From assembly GCF_000369525.1 (NCBI RefSeq), contig NZ_KB850073.1:334662-398661 (forward strand): DNA of 64,000 bases, written 5' to 3'. This stretch comes from Acinetobacter higginsii (GTDB taxonomy: Bacteria > Pseudomonadota > Gammaproteobacteria > Pseudomonadales > Moraxellaceae). Made by a program: the position numbers and the translations under genes. The notes under the pieces were generated by a model that saw only the letters and a list, made by a program, of their open reading frames with translations, ran no database searches and was not told where the DNA came from. Of this stretch, positions 51,772 to 60,336 are shown piece by piece; the stretch's first letter is position 1, and each line of letters begins with the position of its first letter.

Positions 51772-53385
51772 TTAAAATCTCGACACACCAAATCGTGTTG
51801 GATTTAATTCACGTTGTTGTGCTTCATAAATGGTTTGTAATAAAAATATCAATACTTTACGGGTATCTCTAGGGTCGATGATGCCATCGTCATGCAGCAT
51901 TGCGGTATTGAATAAAGCCGTCGACTGCTGTTCCAATTTCATCGCTGTACTTTGTTCCAAGAAATCCAGCATCTGCGGATTCGGTTCCATTCCCGAGGCT
52001 TTTTGTTTGCCCTCAGCTACGATACGCAAGACTTTACCTGCTTGTGCTGCGCCCATTACTGCGACATGAGAGTTTGGCCATGCAAAGATAAACTGCGGGG
52101 ACAAACTACGACCACACATGGCATAGTTACCTGCCCCATAAGAGCCTGCCACCACAATCGAAATCTTGGGTACTGTGGCATTGGCAACTGCTTGGATCAG
52201 CTTGGAACCATGTTTAATAATCCCGTTCTGCTCGGCATCAGTTCCGACCATAAAGCCAGTGGTGTTGTGCAGAAATAAAAGTGGGCGTTGGGTCTGTTCA
52301 CACAGATGAATAAACTGTGCTGCTTTGGCTGCCCCTTGTGGGGTAATCGGCCCATTATTGGTAATGATGCCAATATGTAGTCCACCCACTTTGGCCCAAC
52401 CACAAACAGTTAAGGCATCATATTCCTGCTTAAATTCGAGAAAATCCGAATCATCAATAATCCGTGCAATGATCTCTTTCATATCAAAAGGTTGCTTTGG
52501 ATCTTGTGGAACAATGCCTAACAGCTCCTCCGCAGCATAACGTGGTTCTTTATAACTCTGATTGGATTGTGCGGTTTGCTCTTTCCAATTCAGATGTTCA
52601 AAAATCTCACGGGCTAAGCGAATCCCATCGGCATCATTTTCAGCTAAATATTCTGCGACACCTGACACTTGGGTATGCATTTCTGCACCGCCCAGTTCTT
52701 CCGCAGTTGCCACTTCCCCTGTTGCTGCCAATAACAGCGGTGGGCCAGCCAATAACATTTCTGTTTGCTTGCGTACTGCAATCACATAATCAGACAAACC
52801 TGGTTGATAAGCACCACCTGCCGTTGCATTACCATGCACCACCGCAACTTGTGGAATCCCTGCCGCAGATAAACGTGCCTGATTGGCAAAAGTCATACCG
52901 CCATAGGTAAATACCTCCGCCGCATAGTTCAAGTTTGCGCCACCACTTTCAGTCAAAGTGACCATCGGCAGCTTTTGTTCTAATGCGATCTTTTGCAATC
53001 GCAGGGTTTTATGCACCCCCATTGGTGACATGGTGCCACCTTTAATGGCGCTGTTACTGGCAGAAACCAGTGCGCGTACACCACTAACGAAACCAATGCC
53101 TGCAATCACGCCACCACCAGCTTCGGAACCATCTTTATCGTCATGCATGTTGTAGCCCACCAGACCACATAGCTCGACAAAAGGTGAATCTGCATCTAAC
53201 AGTAAGCGAATACGCTCATGCGGTAAGATTTTGCCTTTCTTATCAAACTTGGGTTTTGCCGCATAAGATTTATCGATGCTTTTTTGCTGCACGGCACGAA
53301 CTTCAGCCAGCTGCGTTAATAAAGCCTCTCGATTTTGCTCATAGTGTTCACTACCCACTGCAATTTCAGATTGGAGAATACTCAT
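51772..53385 (-). CDS. atuC: Geranyl-CoA carboxylase carboxyltransferase subunit AtuC
   Basis: This 537-residue acyl-CoA carboxyltransferase (beta subunit) has the two crotonase-like halves. The N-terminal half shows LTESGGANLNYAAEVF and GNATAGGAYQPGLSDY. The C-terminal half shows LHNTTGFMVGTDAEQNGIIKHGSKL and VVAGSYGAGNYAMCGRS. The last would accommodate the acyl chain; it reads GSYGAGNYAM as in methylcrotonyl/geranyl-CoA carboxylases. It follows atuB by two bases. Confidence 0.9.
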   Translation of the reverse strand: MSILQSEIAVGSEHYEQNREALLTQLAEVRAVQQKSIDKSYAAKPKFDKKGKILPHERIRLLLDADSPFVELCGLVGYNMHDDKDGSEAGGGVIAGIGFVSGVRALVSASNSAIKGGTMSPMGVHKTLRLQKIALEQKLPMVTLTESGGANLNYAAEVFTYGGMTFANQARLSAAGIPQVAVVHGNATAGGAYQPGLSDYVIAVRKQTEMLLAGPPLLLAATGEVATAEELGGAEMHTQVSGVAEYLAENDADGIRLAREIFEHLNWKEQTAQSNQSYKEPRYAAEELLGIVPQDPKQPFDMKEIIARIIDDSDFLEFKQEYDALTVCGWAKVGGLHIGIITNNGPITPQGAAKAAQFIHLCEQTQRPLLFLHNTTGFMVGTDAEQNGIIKHGSKLIQAVANATVPKISIVVAGSYGAGNYAMCGRSLSPQFIFAWPNSHVAVMGAAQAGKVLRIVAEGKQKASGMEPNPQMLDFLEQSTAMKLEQQSTALFNTAMLHDDGIIDPRDTRKVLIFLLQTIYEAQQRELNPTRFGVSRF

Positions 53386-53387
53386 GT

Positions 53388-54263
53388 TTATTCTCCATCT
53401 GTTTTGAAGATGTCAGGGATAAAAGCACGATGGAAACCATTAAAGGCGTCATTATTGGTCGCATCTGCCAGTGGGTACATACGTGTACCTTGTGAAGCAG
53501 CCCCATCAATACGCAGGGTGACACCAGATACAAAAGCAGCAGCATCTGAAAGTAAATAGCAAATCGCTGAAGAGATTTCTGACTCTGTGCCCATTCGTTT
53601 TAATGGAACATTACTCGCTAAACTTGGAATAATCACTTTGGCAAAATCACCACTATAATTATCCATGCCCGAAGAAATAATCCAGCCTGGTGCAACCGCA
53701 TTGACACGTACCCCAGATTTCCCCCATTCCACTGAAGCCGTTTTGGTCAGGTTATCAACACCTGAACGTGCTGCGCCTGAATGGCCCATGCCCGGCATAC
53801 CACCCCACATATCTGCTGTCATATTAACGATACTGCCGCCATGCTTTGCCATCCACTGGTTATAGGCTTCACGCATCAGGTAAAAGGTTGAATGTAGGTT
53901 ATTACGAACCACGGCATCAAAACCATTGGCAGAAATATTCTCTAATGCAGAAGGAAATTGCCCCCCCGCGTTATTGACTAAACCATCGAGCTTGCCATAT
54001 TTTTCCAGCACCTCAGCAATCATATTTTTGACTTGCTCTTCCTCACGGTTATCACAGACGATGAAATGGACTTTGCCTCCATCTTCCAGAATTTCTTGGC
54101 TGACTTTTTCTAGTTTTTCAACTTTACGGCCTGTGATGATCACTTGTGCGCCTAAAGAAGCCAACTCATGTGCAGTACAACGGCCAATACCCGAACCACC
54201 ACCTGTGATGATCACCACTTTGTCAGCAAATGCATCTGCCCTGAAAATTGATTGATAAGCCAT
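53388..54263 (-). CDS. atuB: Short-chain dehydrogenase AtuB
   Basis: This 291-residue short-chain dehydrogenase/reductase has NAD(P)-binding TGGGSGIGRCTA and NNAGG. The usual Tyr-x-x-x-Lys active site is not seen in the standard place: the stretch reads MGHSGAARSGVDNLTKT, as in peroxisomal 2,4-dienoyl-CoA reductase relatives (SAR/GAAR instead of YxxxK). That suggests action on an unsaturated acyl-CoA. It is the first gene of the leftward atuB-F operon and has an operator 44 bases upstream. AtuG and AtuH are not found next to it. Confidence 0.85.
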   Translation of the reverse strand: MAYQSIFRADAFADKVVIITGGGSGIGRCTAHELASLGAQVIITGRKVEKLEKVSQEILEDGGKVHFIVCDNREEEQVKNMIAEVLEKYGKLDGLVNNAGGQFPSALENISANGFDAVVRNNLHSTFYLMREAYNQWMAKHGGSIVNMTADMWGGMPGMGHSGAARSGVDNLTKTASVEWGKSGVRVNAVAPGWIISSGMDNYSGDFAKVIIPSLASNVPLKRMGTESEISSAICYLLSDAAAFVSGVTLRIDGAASQGTRMYPLADATNNDAFNGFHRAFIPDIFKTDGE

Positions 54264-54307
54264 GTTTTATGATCCATTCATCTATTATTTTTAACTGAAC
54301 ACACACT

Positions 54308-54325
54308 ACCAAGCAAGTGCTTGGT
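54308..54325. promoter_or_regulatory. AtuR-type operator upstream of atuB
   Basis: ACCAAGCAAGTGCTTGGT is an 18-base palindrome with arms ACCAAGCA and TGCTTGGT. It is identical to the one upstream of atuA, and the match runs over 28 bases (54307-54334 and 58320-58347). On the minus strand TTTACA lies at its upstream edge, suitable as a -35 element. Confidence 0.8.
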
Positions 54326-54443
54326 TTGTAAAGTACCAAGATGCCTTTCTTATTCAAATTTAAATGTCATTTTTTGCTAAAATATTATTTCTAGTGCTAA
54401 CATGCTGTTCAATTTAAGATTTTTTAAACTTTAAAAACTCACA

Positions 54444-55781
54444 ATGAATACAAGCTATTATCAAAGTTCGATAGATTTTTTTTTAAATGAAAATAAAAAT
54501 GCAATTTTTGGACAACTTGCACGTCATCATCAACATGATTTAGAAGATTTACAAAAAAATGCTTGGCTTGAACAAATTGATTTTCTAAAACAGGAACTTA
54601 AAGAGTTCTGTGGTCATTTATATTTTGAGTTCTCTATCCCTAGAATGGGAAAACGAGTAGATAATATCTTAATTATAAATAATTTAATCTTTGTAATAGA
54701 GTTCAAAGTAGGCGACAAAAGTTATTCAAACTATGCTCAGAATCAGACAATTGACTATTGTTTAGATTTACAAAATTTTCATGAAGGAAGTCATAATAAA
54801 ACGATTATCCCGATCCTTATCGCGACGAATGCCCCAAGTACGACCTCTCAGATTGATAGCTCTCTAGATCTGACCCGTTGTATCCTATGTAATAAAGAAA
54901 ACTTTAAAGCAACGCTGATCAAAATTCTAGACCACATAAAAATTGAAGAAAGTCTAAATATTGAGACTTGGGAAAATAGCATATATAAACCTACGCCAAC
55001 GATTATTGAAGCAGCTCAAGCTTTATATAAAGGCCATAGTGTTGAAGAAATTTCAAGAAGTGATGCTGGTGCAATTAACCTCTCCAACACCTCCATTTTA
55101 ATAAATGAAATTATCGAAGACTCCAAAGCTCAGCATAGGAAATCAATCTGCTTTTTAACAGGTGTTCCTGGGGCAGGAAAAACACTTGCAGGTCTAAACA
55201 TCGCGAACGAACGACTAAAAGCAGATGAATCAGAACACTCAGTATTTCTATCTGGTAATGGCCCGTTAGTTGATGTCTTGAGAGAAGCATTGACTAGAGA
55301 TTCAGTAGAATCTGCTAAAAGGAGTGGTCAGAGAATTTTACGTACAGAAGCTGAAAGGAAAGCAAAGGCTTTTATCCAAAATATTCATCATTTTAGAGAT
55401 GACAATTTAAGAACGCCTCATGCACCTATTGAAAAGGTTGTCGTTTTCGATGAAGCACAAAGAGCTTGGCAAAAAGAACAAGTCTCCAAGTTCATGCAAC
55501 AGAAAAAAGGAATCACAAACTTTGACATGTCTGAACCCGAATATTTAATCAGTGTAATGGATCGACATGAAGATTGGTGTGCAATTATATGTTTAATCGG
55601 AGGCGGACAAGAAATCAATACAGGTGAAGCCGGCGTTTCAGAATGGATTGAGTCGCTAAAAACAAAATACCAATCCTGGGATATTTATTATTCAGATAAG
55701 ATTTTGGCTGAACCTAATACCTATCTAAATAATTTAGATTTATCAAACTGGTTAGAACAACATGGACATCAAAAAAACTGA
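54444..55781 (+). CDS. PD-(D/E)XK nuclease-DUF2075 helicase, N-terminal part (split by frameshift)
   Basis: Residues about 1-130 look like a PD-(D/E)XK nuclease: Asp73 in KRVDNILI and Glu86-x-Lys88 in FVIEFKVGD. The helicase-type P-loop GVPGAGKT is at 240-247, Walker B in VVFDEAQRAWQ, and motif III in LIGGGQEI. This is the DUF2075 family. The frame stops at 55779-55781, right after a run of seven A (55771-55777). The next helicase motifs continue in another frame (55762-56412). With six A the two would be one 655-residue protein. It lies in opposite orientation between atuA and atuB. AT content is higher than in the flanks. Confidence 0.85.
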   Translation: MNTSYYQSSIDFFLNENKNAIFGQLARHHQHDLEDLQKNAWLEQIDFLKQELKEFCGHLYFEFSIPRMGKRVDNILIINNLIFVIEFKVGDKSYSNYAQNQTIDYCLDLQNFHEGSHNKTIIPILIATNAPSTTSQIDSSLDLTRCILCNKENFKATLIKILDHIKIEESLNIETWENSIYKPTPTIIEAAQALYKGHSVEEISRSDAGAINLSNTSILINEIIEDSKAQHRKSICFLTGVPGAGKTLAGLNIANERLKADESEHSVFLSGNGPLVDVLREALTRDSVESAKRSGQRILRTEAERKAKAFIQNIHHFRDDNLRTPHAPIEKVVVFDEAQRAWQKEQVSKFMQQKKGITNFDMSEPEYLISVMDRHEDWCAIICLIGGGQEINTGEAGVSEWIESLKTKYQSWDIYYSDKILAEPNTYLNNLDLSNWLEQHGHQKN

Positions 55782-56412
55782 TCTTCATTTATCCACCTCT
55801 GTTCGATCATTTCGAAGTGAAAAAGTTGCATCCTTGATCCAATCCATTTTAGACAATCAAAATGCTCAAGCCGCTCAAATTTACCAAGACATCAAACATA
55901 ATTATCCAATTAAAATCACTAGAGACTTAACCAAGGCAAAAAACTGGTTAAGACATCAAGCTCGAGGTACAGAAAGAATTGGACTGATCGCAAGTTCAGG
56001 CGCTAAAAGACTAAAAGCAGAAGGTATCTATGTTAAGAATGATATATCTCCACCTGATTGGTTTTTAAATCATGAGGATGATACTCGGTCATCTTATTAC
56101 TTAGAGGATATTGCGACTGAGTTCGATATACAAGGACTTGAAATCGACTATACCTGTGTAACTTGGGATATTAACCTCTATTATGATGAGGGTTGGCAAT
56201 TTCAAAGCTTTAAAGGCTCAAAGTGGCAGAATATTAATAAAGACTCAACTAAAAATTACCTTCTCAATGCTTATAGAGTTCTATTAACCCGAGCCCGACA
56301 AGGTATGGTTATTTTTATTCCTGCTGTAGATGGAAAAGATCCAACACGACCTCGAAAATACTATGACTCAATCTATGACTATCTGCTCTCTTGTGGGCTA
56401 GACATAATATAA
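55762..56412 (+). CDS. DUF2075 helicase, C-terminal part (split by frameshift)
   Basis: This frame carries the rest of the helicase: LSTSVRSFRSEK (motif IV type), FDIQGLEIDYTCVTWD and YRVLLTRARQGMVIFIP (motif VI with its arginine finger region). It begins at an ATG (55762) that overlaps the N-terminal frame by 20 bases. Either it is translated separately by coupling, or the gene is a pseudogene, or the extra A is a sequencing error in a homopolymer. On its own it has no P-loop and could not bind ATP in the usual way. Related full-length genes are single frames. Confidence 0.8.
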   Translation: MDIKKTDLHLSTSVRSFRSEKVASLIQSILDNQNAQAAQIYQDIKHNYPIKITRDLTKAKNWLRHQARGTERIGLIASSGAKRLKAEGIYVKNDISPPDWFLNHEDDTRSSYYLEDIATEFDIQGLEIDYTCVTWDINLYYDEGWQFQSFKGSKWQNINKDSTKNYLLNAYRVLLTRARQGMVIFIPAVDGKDPTRPRKYYDSIYDYLLSCGLDII

Positions 56413-56420
56413 AAAATACT

Positions 56421-56459
56421 GGAGTTTCGCTTGTATTGCTTTACGACAAACGAGACTCC
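56421..56459. terminator. Imperfect hairpin between converging genes
   Basis: GGAGTTTCGCTTGT (56421-56434) pairs, with two imperfect positions, with ACAAACGAGACTCC (56446-56459). It lies between the DUF2075 gene and the end of atuA. No clear T-run follows on the plus strand. Confidence 0.5.
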
Positions 56460-56478
56460 AACACCAGGTAAATGCAGC

Positions 56479-58281
56479 TCAAGATATCAGTTTTCTAGGC
56501 ACTTTCACCGGCATATCCAATAATTGCTGTGCAAACGCCTTACCTTGTGGATCAATCCGCAAACTGGCGATTCCCCCGCCCCCCAATGCATTTTCCAACA
56601 TGAAATTCAGTGCATGCATGGCAGGCAGTTCATAACGAATCACTTTTGATTTTTCAGGATCTAAAACATGCCGCATATACGCTGCAACATTGGCCTCAGT
56701 CAGTGCCGCACGAATCCACGGTAAATATTCAGCCTTGCGCGCGATCACCCCAATATTGCTGTGATTGCCCTTATCTCCACTGCGTGCATGTGCAACTTCA
56801 ACGAGAGGAACTTCAATCTCATCACCTTGATATACGGCTACGTCACCAACGGGATGTTGCGTATAATCCTGTGAAGCTTGTCCGACGAGGATTTGAACGG
56901 GATAACGCTGTCCTGCAAAGTCGACTTCTACCTTTAATTGATCTTTATCAATCAAGAAAGAAAATAGCTTCACCACTGCCGAGGCTTTAGGTCGACCGCC
57001 GACGATTCCTGCCAATGCAGGTGCCATCCCTGTAGAAGCTTGGGCAATTTCAGAAGCAAAGAACATACAAGCTTCTTTAAACAAGTGCTTAACCGCGATT
57101 TTGACCACTACTTCACGGCTATCTTTCACTTTCGCATGTGCACCATAAGTACTTTCAATCCCGAGAATCTCAACCGACTTTTCACTAAAAGGAGGAACTG
57201 AACGTAGTGCTAACACCCGTTCACATTTGTTGATAATGGCATCGGCGATCACTTGGGCTTTTTCTGGCGCTTCACGACCTGCAATCAAGAAACTAACCAA
57301 AACACGATAACCATCCGCATATGTAGCACTCACTTTATATTGCTGAGTTGGCGCACGCCCTGTTGCACCTTTCACTTTGACCCGATGCTCTCCTACCTGT
57401 TCTAAATGGACTTGGCTAAAATCAGCACTCACATCAGGTAAAAGATAGGCTTGTGGATTGCCGATCTCATAGACAATCTGCTCTGCTACGGTTGCAGTTG
57501 AAACGAGGCCACCTGTCCCTTTCGGCTTGGTCACAATAAATGAAGCATCAGCACTCACTTCCACGATCGGAAAGCCCATGTTGTCAAAGCCTTGAACGAG
57601 ACGCCAATCGGTAAAGTTTCCACCTGTACACTGTGCACCGCATTCGATCACATGCCCTGCCAAAGAACCTTGTGCCAACTTGTCATAATCATCCAGTGAC
57701 CATTTGTACTCATGTAATAATGGAGCAAGCACAACCGCTGAATCGACCACACGGCCAGTAATCACAATATCAGCACCTAAGTCCAAGGCATCGCGAATCG
57801 CAACAGCACCGAGGTAGGCATTACTACTGGCAACATGTGCGGGTAAGGCTTCAGCATTAAACATTTCCTTAACATTCTGGGTGAGTAATTCAGCCTGCTT
57901 GGGTAATACATCATCACCCAAAACCACTGCAACTTTTAAATCCAAGCCTTTTTCATCAATAATTTTTTGTAGGGCATCACGGCAAGCCAAAGGATTTACC
58001 CCACCCGCATTGCTGATCACTTTTATTTTTTTCTCAGCAATTTTATTGATCAGGGGTGCCATGACTCGACTGACAAAATCCAAAGCATAACCATGACTTG
58101 GATCAATCATCATCGCTTTCGCCATAATCGACATGGTGATTTCTGACAGATAATCAAAGACCAAATAATCAATATCACTCAGATGCACCAACTGAAATGC
58201 AGCAGTGTTGGTATCGCCCCAGAAGCCTGATGCACACCCAATTTTGACTACCCTCTGGTCATCCTGTTTGACAGTTGTCAT
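56479..58281 (-). CDS. atuA: Acyclic terpene utilisation protein AtuA
   Basis: This protein has about 600 residues and belongs to the DUF1446/AtuA family. The N-terminal KIGCASGFWGDTNTAAFQLV, then ISNAGGVNPLACRDALQKI and DIVITGRVVDSAVVLAPLLHEY are hallmark blocks. The C-terminal part has ARSGDKGNHSNIGVIAR. It is required for citronellol and geraniol growth in Pseudomonas, though its reaction is not settled. The ATG at 58281 is chosen over 58293 and longer options. It is transcribed away from the TetR gene and separated from atuB by the DUF2075 gene. Confidence 0.93.
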   Translation of the reverse strand: MTTVKQDDQRVVKIGCASGFWGDTNTAAFQLVHLSDIDYLVFDYLSEITMSIMAKAMMIDPSHGYALDFVSRVMAPLINKIAEKKIKVISNAGGVNPLACRDALQKIIDEKGLDLKVAVVLGDDVLPKQAELLTQNVKEMFNAEALPAHVASSNAYLGAVAIRDALDLGADIVITGRVVDSAVVLAPLLHEYKWSLDDYDKLAQGSLAGHVIECGAQCTGGNFTDWRLVQGFDNMGFPIVEVSADASFIVTKPKGTGGLVSTATVAEQIVYEIGNPQAYLLPDVSADFSQVHLEQVGEHRVKVKGATGRAPTQQYKVSATYADGYRVLVSFLIAGREAPEKAQVIADAIINKCERVLALRSVPPFSEKSVEILGIESTYGAHAKVKDSREVVVKIAVKHLFKEACMFFASEIAQASTGMAPALAGIVGGRPKASAVVKLFSFLIDKDQLKVEVDFAGQRYPVQILVGQASQDYTQHPVGDVAVYQGDEIEVPLVEVAHARSGDKGNHSNIGVIARKAEYLPWIRAALTEANVAAYMRHVLDPEKSKVIRYELPAMHALNFMLENALGGGGIASLRIDPQGKAFAQQLLDMPVKVPRKLIS

Positions 58282-58320
58282 GCGCTTTCTCATTGTTATT
58301 GCTAAAAACGCCTTAACATT

Positions 58321-58338
58321 ACCAAGCAAGTGCTTGGT
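58321..58338. promoter_or_regulatory. AtuR-type operator upstream of atuA
   Basis: This 18-base palindrome ACCAAGCAAGTGCTTGGT is identical to that before atuB. It lies 40 bases upstream of the atuA start in the divergent atuA/TetR intergenic region. Confidence 0.8.
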
Positions 58339-58386
58339 TTGTAAAGTGCATAATGCTATGCTGTATTGGCAAAAATAGACAAACTC

Positions 58387-58400
58387 AAGCAAATGCTTGT
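58387..58400. promoter_or_regulatory. Second operator in the atuA/TetR intergenic region
   Basis: CAAGCAAATGCTTG keeps the core CAAGCA-N2-TGCTTG of the operator with diverged outer bases. It lies 49 bases from the first copy, closer to the TetR gene, and probably allows self-control. Confidence 0.7.
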
Positions 58401-58476
58401 TATAAAAAGATAAGACAATGCATCAAATGATTTTTGTTACAATACACTTTGGATTAAACGGGATAGACGGATAGGC

Positions 58477-59076
58477 ATGATCGCAACCTCAATTGAGCAA
58501 ATACCCAAGATTGTTTGTTTTGATGACAGTCCGCGTGGACGTTTACTGCAAGGTGCTGCCTATCTGTTTTATAAGCAAGGTTATGACAAAACTACGGTTC
58601 GTCAACTCGGTGAATTTATTGGCATTCAATCGGGAAGCCTGTTTCATCACTTCAAAAGTAAAGATGAAATTCTAGCGACAGTGATGGAACAAACCATTAT
58701 CTATAACTTCGCCCGTTTAAAAGAAGCCGCTGAACGCTCAACCGTTCCTGAACAACAATTACGTCATCTCATCAAAGCTGAATTACTTTCCATTGCAGGT
58801 GATACAGGCGCAGCGATGGCGGTACTGGTACATGAATGGTTTGCCCTTTCTAAAGAAAAACAAGATTACCTTCTGAAAATGCGTAATGAATATGAGCAAG
58901 TCTGGTTGGATGTGATTGAAAAATTACGTGTTCAAGGCAAGGTGAAACACGATGCTTTTATCTGGCGTCGTTTGCTTGGTGGCTCGATTTCTTGGACGGT
59001 GACGTGGTACAGACCCGAAGGTAAAGTCAAAATTGATGAACTGACTGAAATGGTTTGGGAAATGGCGGTGAAATGA
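58477..59076 (+). CDS. atuR: TetR family regulator (AtuR-like)
   Basis: This 199-residue TetR-type repressor has its helix-turn-helix in the first 65 residues (GRLLQGAAYLFYKQGYDKTTVRQLGEFIGIQSGSLFHHFKSKDEILATVM). The C-terminal helical domain would bind a ligand, probably an acyl-CoA of the terpene pathway. It diverges from atuA. Two operator palindromes lie between them, and two more lie before atuB and the distant acyl-CoA dehydrogenase gene. In Pseudomonas AtuR represses atu genes through inverted repeats. The name rests on this context. Confidence 0.85.
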   Translation: MIATSIEQIPKIVCFDDSPRGRLLQGAAYLFYKQGYDKTTVRQLGEFIGIQSGSLFHHFKSKDEILATVMEQTIIYNFARLKEAAERSTVPEQQLRHLIKAELLSIAGDTGAAMAVLVHEWFALSKEKQDYLLKMRNEYEQVWLDVIEKLRVQGKVKHDAFIWRRLLGGSISWTVTWYRPEGKVKIDELTEMVWEMAVK

Positions 59077-59582
59077 GTGCTATCTATTTACGTAAGCCTC
59101 AACTCAGCGATTTAGCTGAAATCAAACTTGCCTACCAAAAGAGTATTCAACTGCATCAGCCTTGGACTTATCCACCAACAGACTTTCAACAGTATCTCGC
59201 ACAAGAACATCGTTATTTTGTCTGCTTGAAAGAAAATCATGCCATTGTTGGCACCTTTAATATCTCCAATATCGTTCGAGGTTACTTTCATTCTGCTTAC
59301 TTGGGTTATGAAGCCTTTTCTCCTTATGCAGGACATGGCTACATGCGACAAGGGCTGCAATTGGTTTTACAAGAAGCATTTCAAACTCTAAACCTGCATC
59401 GACTAGAAGCCAATATCCAACCAGACAATCTACTCTCTATTCGCCTTGTTGCACATGCAGGTTTTATAAAAGAAGGCTTCTCCCGCCAGTACCTGCGCGT
59501 TGGTGGAAAAGAGTGGAAAGATCATGAGCGTTGGGCAATTTTAAATGTAGATTGGACCGATAAAAAATATCAGGCATTCTAA
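59073..59582 (+). CDS. GNAT family N-acetyltransferase (RimJ/RimL type)
   Basis: This acetyltransferase has about 169 residues. The acetyl-CoA site region is GHGYMRQGLQLVLQEAFQTLNLHRLEANIQPDNLLSIRLVAHAGFIKEGFSRQY, typical of ribosomal-protein alanine acetyltransferases RimJ/RimL. It may modify a protein N-terminus or a small molecule. The ATG at 59073 overlaps the TetR stop (ATGA), so translation is coupled. A TTG at 59055 in the same frame is less likely. Confidence 0.92.
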   Translation: MSAIYLRKPQLSDLAEIKLAYQKSIQLHQPWTYPPTDFQQYLAQEHRYFVCLKENHAIVGTFNISNIVRGYFHSAYLGYEAFSPYAGHGYMRQGLQLVLQEAFQTLNLHRLEANIQPDNLLSIRLVAHAGFIKEGFSRQYLRVGGKEWKDHERWAILNVDWTDKKYQAF

Positions 59583-59701
59583 AAAAATGATTCTAATTTA
59601 AGTACGACACAGCTTATCGCTCACACCTATTTATCTATGTTCGTTGTATCAGAAAGCTGCTATTGTTCTTAAACATCAAATGATTATAAGAATTCGTAAA
59701 A

Positions 59702-60319
59702 ATGAATCCAGTACAACATGCCAATATTTCGGTGAAACGTCGTGGGGGCGAGCTTGAAGATTATATTGATATTCATGCTCTAATCGACAGCACCAAAATG
59801 TTGTGTACCGACAATCGCCATCGTATCTTGCATACCTTTTGGGGTGTTCAGGAAGTCATTATTCCGATCTTTGGACATCACTTCGAAAATAGTGCAGGTA
59901 AAAGCATTGAAGTGAAAGACCTGTGTGAAAAAGATCACCTATTGGTTGATTTCCATCACCGCTTTATTCCAACTTTAGGTGATTTTGTTGCAGCGATGCA
60001 GGATATCCCTACAGATGGGTTAGCAAAACGCCTAGAGAAATTCCATGCTGATGTGATTAATGATCCAAAACTATCGGCAACCCTGCTCTCGCCATTATCA
60101 GTGACTGGACAATTAAAGTCGTTACTGATCACCCACAATAGTTGGTTTATCAATACCATTCTTCCCATGATGGGAAAAAGTGAAGCCCAATTGATTGATT
60201 TTGATATTTGTCCCGATTTCTTTTTCAATCCGATGCGTTTTGAACTCTGGATGGACAATGGCATGACTGTGCCGCCTAGTGCAGCTAAGCTGCAAGAATT
60301 AAAAACTAAAATTGCTTAA
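59702..60319 (+). CDS. Hypothetical protein, possibly DUF6915-like
   Basis: This 205-residue soluble protein has an N-terminal part with DSTKMLCTDNRHRILHTFWGVQEVIIPIFG and HHRFIPTLGDFVAAMQDIP, rich in His and aromatic residues. The first half could match DUF6915, known only from sequence; this is a weak recognition. The second half has no features I recognise. It is 18 bases before another unknown gene and may be cotranscribed. The 119 bases upstream contain no gene. Confidence 0.7.
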   Translation: MNPVQHANISVKRRGGELEDYIDIHALIDSTKMLCTDNRHRILHTFWGVQEVIIPIFGHHFENSAGKSIEVKDLCEKDHLLVDFHHRFIPTLGDFVAAMQDIPTDGLAKRLEKFHADVINDPKLSATLLSPLSVTGQLKSLLITHNSWFINTILPMMGKSEAQLIDFDICPDFFFNPMRFELWMDNGMTVPPSAAKLQELKTKIA

Positions 60320-60336
60320 CTTAAGGGGAAATAAAA

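Noticed and set aside
47613..53385. Reading the carboxylase genes as the leucine (liu, methylcrotonyl-CoA) pathway
   Set aside because: The order B-C-D-E-F with atuA, a TetR gene and no hydroxymethylglutaryl-CoA lyase fits the acyclic terpene cluster better, although the enzymes are closely related.
55770..55781. Possible programmed -1 frameshift at A AAA AAC in the DUF2075 gene
   Set aside because: The heptamer fits a classical -1 slippery site, but the downstream helicase frame needs a +1 shift (or loss of one base), so -1 slippage would not join the two parts.
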